From NCBI GenBank assembly GCA_902783775.1, contig CACZSI010000097.1, forward strand, positions 20,261 to 84,260: DNA of 64,000 bases, in the 5' to 3' direction. The notes below the pieces were generated by a model. That model did no database searches. It had not been told where the DNA came from and worked only from the letters and a program-made list of their open reading frames with translations. Numbering within the stretch: position 1 is the stretch's first letter; each line of letters starts with the position of its first letter. Origin of the DNA: an uncultured Lachnospiraceae bacterium. Its GTDB lineage: Bacteria > Bacillota > Clostridia > Lachnospirales > Lachnospiraceae. The position numbers were made by a program, and so were the translations under genes. Positions 61,643 to 64,000 of the stretch are shown piece after piece.

Positions 61643-62548
61643 TTATTTATTAATAATATTAACATCTAACTTATTATATGGAATAGTAATATCATTCTCA
61701 TCAAAAGCCTTCTTAAGGTTTTCATTTAAATAATATAATGCTTCATAATATTTTTCCTTATCAGCCCATAATCTGGCAGCTAATAATACAGAACTATCCT
61801 TTAATTCTTTAACTACCACATTATTAGAAACATCCTCTATAATAAATGGGCATTCATCGATAACCTTTTGAGCCACCTTCTTAGCCTTATCTATATCCTG
61901 TGTATATGAAATAGAAATATAGGAAACCACTCTTCTAGCAGCATCAAAAGACATGGTAGTTATGGTACTATCTGCCACCTTTCCGTTAGGAATCTGAATA
62001 GTTTTTCTGTCATCTGTTGTAAGGGTTGTGTAGATCATATCAATCTTTTTTACATAGCCTTCTCCGCAATCCTTAACCTCTATATAGTCGCCTGCCACAA
62101 AGGGCTTAGAGAACAAAATAAGCACTCCTCCGGCAAAATTAGATAATGATCCCTGAAGAGCTAAACCAATTGATAATCCTGCTGTTCCTAAAAGTGCTAC
62201 CAAACTGGTGGTCTGAATACCAATCTGTGCACATATAGTGATTATAATAACACCATATCCTGCAATCTTAACTAATGAATCAATAAATTTAGTAGCAGCC
62301 ACATCTATGCGTGATCTATCTAAAAGTCTTTTAACAGCTTTTCTTACAATAGATAAGATTACTCTTCCAATTATTAAAATTACTGCGGCCACTAAAATCG
62401 AAAAACCGAAATCTACTAATTTATCAACAATGGTATCGCCTAATTTACTAATTTTATCAACCTTAGTATTAATATTATCCAGATTTTTTTCTATAGCTGT
62501 TTCAGCAGTCTCACTTACCTTTTCACCTAACAAAAAATTATAAATCAT
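61643..62548 (-). CDS. mscS: small-conductance mechanosensitive channel, MscS family
   Basis: 301 aa with the chosen start. Three membrane helices (VDFGFSILVAAVILIIGRVI; IAGYGVIIITICAQI; and the pore helix LLGTAGLSIGLALQGSLSNFAGG), then the beta domain (VAGDYIEVKDCGEGYVKKI) and the alpha/beta C-terminal cage. Releases solutes on hypo-osmotic shock. The ATG at 62560 overlaps the Shine-Dalgarno; GGAGAG at 62553-62558 fits the ATG at 62548. It follows recX closely. Confidence 0.93.
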   Translation of the reverse strand: MIYNFLLGEKVSETAETAIEKNLDNINTKVDKISKLGDTIVDKLVDFGFSILVAAVILIIGRVILSIVRKAVKRLLDRSRIDVAATKFIDSLVKIAGYGVIIITICAQIGIQTTSLVALLGTAGLSIGLALQGSLSNFAGGVLILFSKPFVAGDYIEVKDCGEGYVKKIDMIYTTLTTDDRKTIQIPNGKVADSTITTMSFDAARRVVSYISISYTQDIDKAKKVAQKVIDECPFIIEDVSNNVVVKELKDSSVLLAARLWADKEKYYEALYYLNENLKKAFDENDITIPYNKLDVNIINK

Positions 62549-62562
62549 AGTACTCTCCATTT

Positions 62563-63165
62563 TTAATAATATATATCTACATCTAATATACTTTTAATAT
62601 CAGAATATTTAAACCCTTTTCTCATTAAATACTGAATAAATTTATTATACTGATTTCTATCACTTAAATCATATTTATTCTTCTTTTTTTCTATTTCATA
62701 AGATAGAGCCTGTGTATCTGATAATTCACTATCCTCAATAGCATTATCAATAACCTGTCTTTTAATGCCTTTTTTAGTAAGATCCTGAATTATTCTTATT
62801 TTACTTCTGCTTTTTCTCTTATAGTCAATGTAGAGCATAGCATAATTCTCATCATCTATCAATTTAAGATCTTTTAAAAAAATAACAGTTCTATCAATAA
62901 TCTCATCCGGATACATACCTTTTTTTAATTTATCGACTATCTGATATTCTGTTTTCATAGAATCCTCTATAAGATAGATAGCTCTCTCCTTAGCTCTCTT
63001 AAATAATGTATCCATAATGATATTATAGATATCATCACTGATTATACCATTTTCAACTATTTTAAATTTTCTTATTTCACCCTTATATAAGACAAAAGGT
63101 TTATCTTCATTCAGATAAACCTTTAATCTAGAATTATAAGGCTCAACTTTAGTTACCTTATACAT
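62563..63165 (-). CDS. recX: regulatory protein RecX
   Basis: 200 aa. Modulator of RecA filaments, built from three-helix RecX repeats: AIYLIEDSMKTEYQIVDKLKKGMYP near residues 58-82, DDENYAMLYIDYKRKSRSKIRIIQDLTKKGI near 100-130 as landmark DENYAMLYIDYK, and FIQYLMRKGFKYSDI at the end. It starts 13 bases after recA and ends next to mscS. The recA-recX order is standard. The Shine-Dalgarno is GGTGA. Confidence 0.92.
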   Translation of the reverse strand: MYKVTKVEPYNSRLKVYLNEDKPFVLYKGEIRKFKIVENGIISDDIYNIIMDTLFKRAKERAIYLIEDSMKTEYQIVDKLKKGMYPDEIIDRTVIFLKDLKLIDDENYAMLYIDYKRKSRSKIRIIQDLTKKGIKRQVIDNAIEDSELSDTQALSYEIEKKKNKYDLSDRNQYNKFIQYLMRKGFKYSDIKSILDVDIYY

Positions 63166-63178
63166 TTAATTCACCATT

Positions 63179-64000
63179 TTATTCTTCTGCAGCTTCCTCT
63201 GCCTCGCCGCCGATATTATAATATTCTCTAACCTTCTGATCTACTTCAGCTAATATTTCAGGATTCTCAATTAAGAATGCCTTAGCATTCTCTCTACCCT
63301 GACCGATCTTCTGATTTTTATAGGCATACCATGAACCACTCTTATTAATAATGTCACAGTTAGCTGCTAAATCTAAGATATCACCCTCTGTGGAAATACC
63401 CTTACCAAACATAATATCAAACTGTGCTTCCTTAAATGGTGGAGCAATCTTATTCTTAACAATTTTAACTCTAGCTCTGTTACCAATCATCTCTCCGTTC
63501 TGCTTTAAGGTCTCAATTCTTCTTACATCTAATCTAACTGAAGCATAGAACTTAAGAGCGTTACCACCTGTGGTAGTTTCAGGATTACCAAACATAACAC
63601 CAATCTTTTCTCTTAACTGGTTAATAAAGATTACAGAACATCCTGATTTATTCATAATACCAGTTAACTTTCTTAATGCCTGAGACATTAATCTAGCCTG
63701 TAGACCCATATGAGAGTCACCCATCTCACCATCAATTTCTGCCTTAGGAACAAGGGCTGCTACAGAATCCACAACAATAATATCAACAGCACCAGATCTA
63801 ACCATAGTCTCAGCAATCTCTAAAGCCTGCTCACCATAGTCTGGCTGTGAAATATATAATTCATCGATATTTACTCCAATATTTTTAGCATAAACAGGAT
63901 CTAGGGCATGCTCCGCATCAATAAATCCTGCCACTCCACCACGCTTCTGGCATTCTGCAATCATATGAAGGGCTACTGTAGTTTTACCACTAGATTCTGG
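63179..64000 (-). CDS. recA: recombinase RecA, C-terminal part (5' end beyond the window)
   Basis: The frame is open to base 64000 and enters at [12 protein letters not shown], the Walker A loop, so about 60-70 N-terminal residues are missing. Further on: [19 protein letters not shown], the Walker B region [29 protein letters not shown], and [17 protein letters not shown]. The C-terminal tail is acidic ([10 protein letters not shown]), typical. It catalyses strand exchange and LexA cleavage. It heads the recA-recX-mscS run. Confidence 0.97.
   Translation of the reverse strand, partial: PESSGKTTVALHMIAECQKRGGVAGFIDAEHALDPVYAKNIGVNIDELYISQPDYGEQALEIAETMVRSGAVDIIVVDSVAALVPKAEIDGEMGDSHMGLQARLMSQALRKLTGIMNKSGCSVIFINQLREKIGVMFGNPETTTGGNALKFYASVRLDVRRIETLKQNGEMIGNRARVKIVKNKIAPPFKEAQFDIMFGKGISTEGDILDLAANCDIINKSGSWYAYKNQKIGQGRENAKAFLIENPEILAEVDQKVREYYNIGGEAEEAAEE

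Overview
The window is one stretch of a low-GC Firmicute chromosome. Gene order (ylxM-ffh-rpsP-khpA-rimM-trmD-rplS; rnc-smc-ftsY; rpmF-plsX-acpP; cmk-ispH-rpsA; proC-nudF-xerD; scpA-scpB; recA-recX), strong AGGAGG ribosome binding sites, AT-rich codons and many protein variants point to an anaerobic member of Clostridia, most likely Lachnospiraceae (inference; no 16S in the window). Almost everything is on the minus strand. Plus-strand genes are tmcAL, an aroF-type DAHP synthase, a DUF5721-like gene, htpG and argH. There are 64 protein genes by my count, two of them cut by the window edges, and one tRNA-Thr. No insertion sequence, prophage or CRISPR array is visible.

Layout. 1-7100: start of a DUF512 gene, pgeF, yraN, rnhB, rbgA, then the ribosome/SRP operon ylxM to trmD and rplS. 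7.1-14.4 kb: luxS, ilvA, ftsY, smc, rnc, acpP. 14.4-18.6 kb: plsX, rpmF, yceD, ackA, pta. 18.55-18.87 kb is the only gene-free stretch over 300 bases and holds a cluster of hairpins flanked by a direct repeat. 18.9-27 kb: tmcAL, PFL/ACT pair, an MBL hydrolase, a coiled-coil protein, coaD, rsmD, rpsA, ispH, cmk. 27-33.6 kb: baiN-like flavoprotein and a five-gene sodium-pump decarboxylase/carboxyltransferase operon. 33.7-41.6 kb: asnB, murE, dapF, scpB, scpA, an LTA-synthase-like gene. 41.7-45 kb: aroF, a XerD homologue, nudF, proC. 45-57.6 kb: rny, glnS, a 3D-domain wall protein, a TetM-like GTPase fused to a Rae1-like nuclease, a large secreted multidomain protein, asd, two membrane proteins and tRNA-Thr. 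57.7-64 kb: DUF5721-like gene, htpG, argH, mscS, recX, recA (cut).

Most of the content is housekeeping. The points that stand out are: (1) a XerD homologue in what looks like the usual xerD neighbourhood whose nucleophilic Tyr and most other catalytic residues are replaced; (2) a ribosome-protection-type GTPase with a C-terminal NYN domain resembling the A-site mRNA endonuclease Rae1; (3) a tRNA-Thr whose 3' end is directly followed by a Shine-Dalgarno sequence, apparently heading an operon that ends with asd, a threonine-pathway gene; (4) a WalR-type box next to a consensus promoter in front of the 3D-domain protein; (5) a hybrid operon with both 5S-like and 12S-like carboxyltransferases, one biotin carrier and the sodium-pump subunits; (6) a probable leaderless gene at 57739; and (7) several places where a terminator stem also supplies the next promoter's -35 box.

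Start codons were moved from the longest reading frame where a Shine-Dalgarno sequence or family alignment decided it (rimM, ilvA, plsX, ackA, the ACT protein, the MBL protein, coaD, aroF, glnS, the 3D protein, asd, mscS). Family assignments come from recognising sequence motifs, not from a database search.
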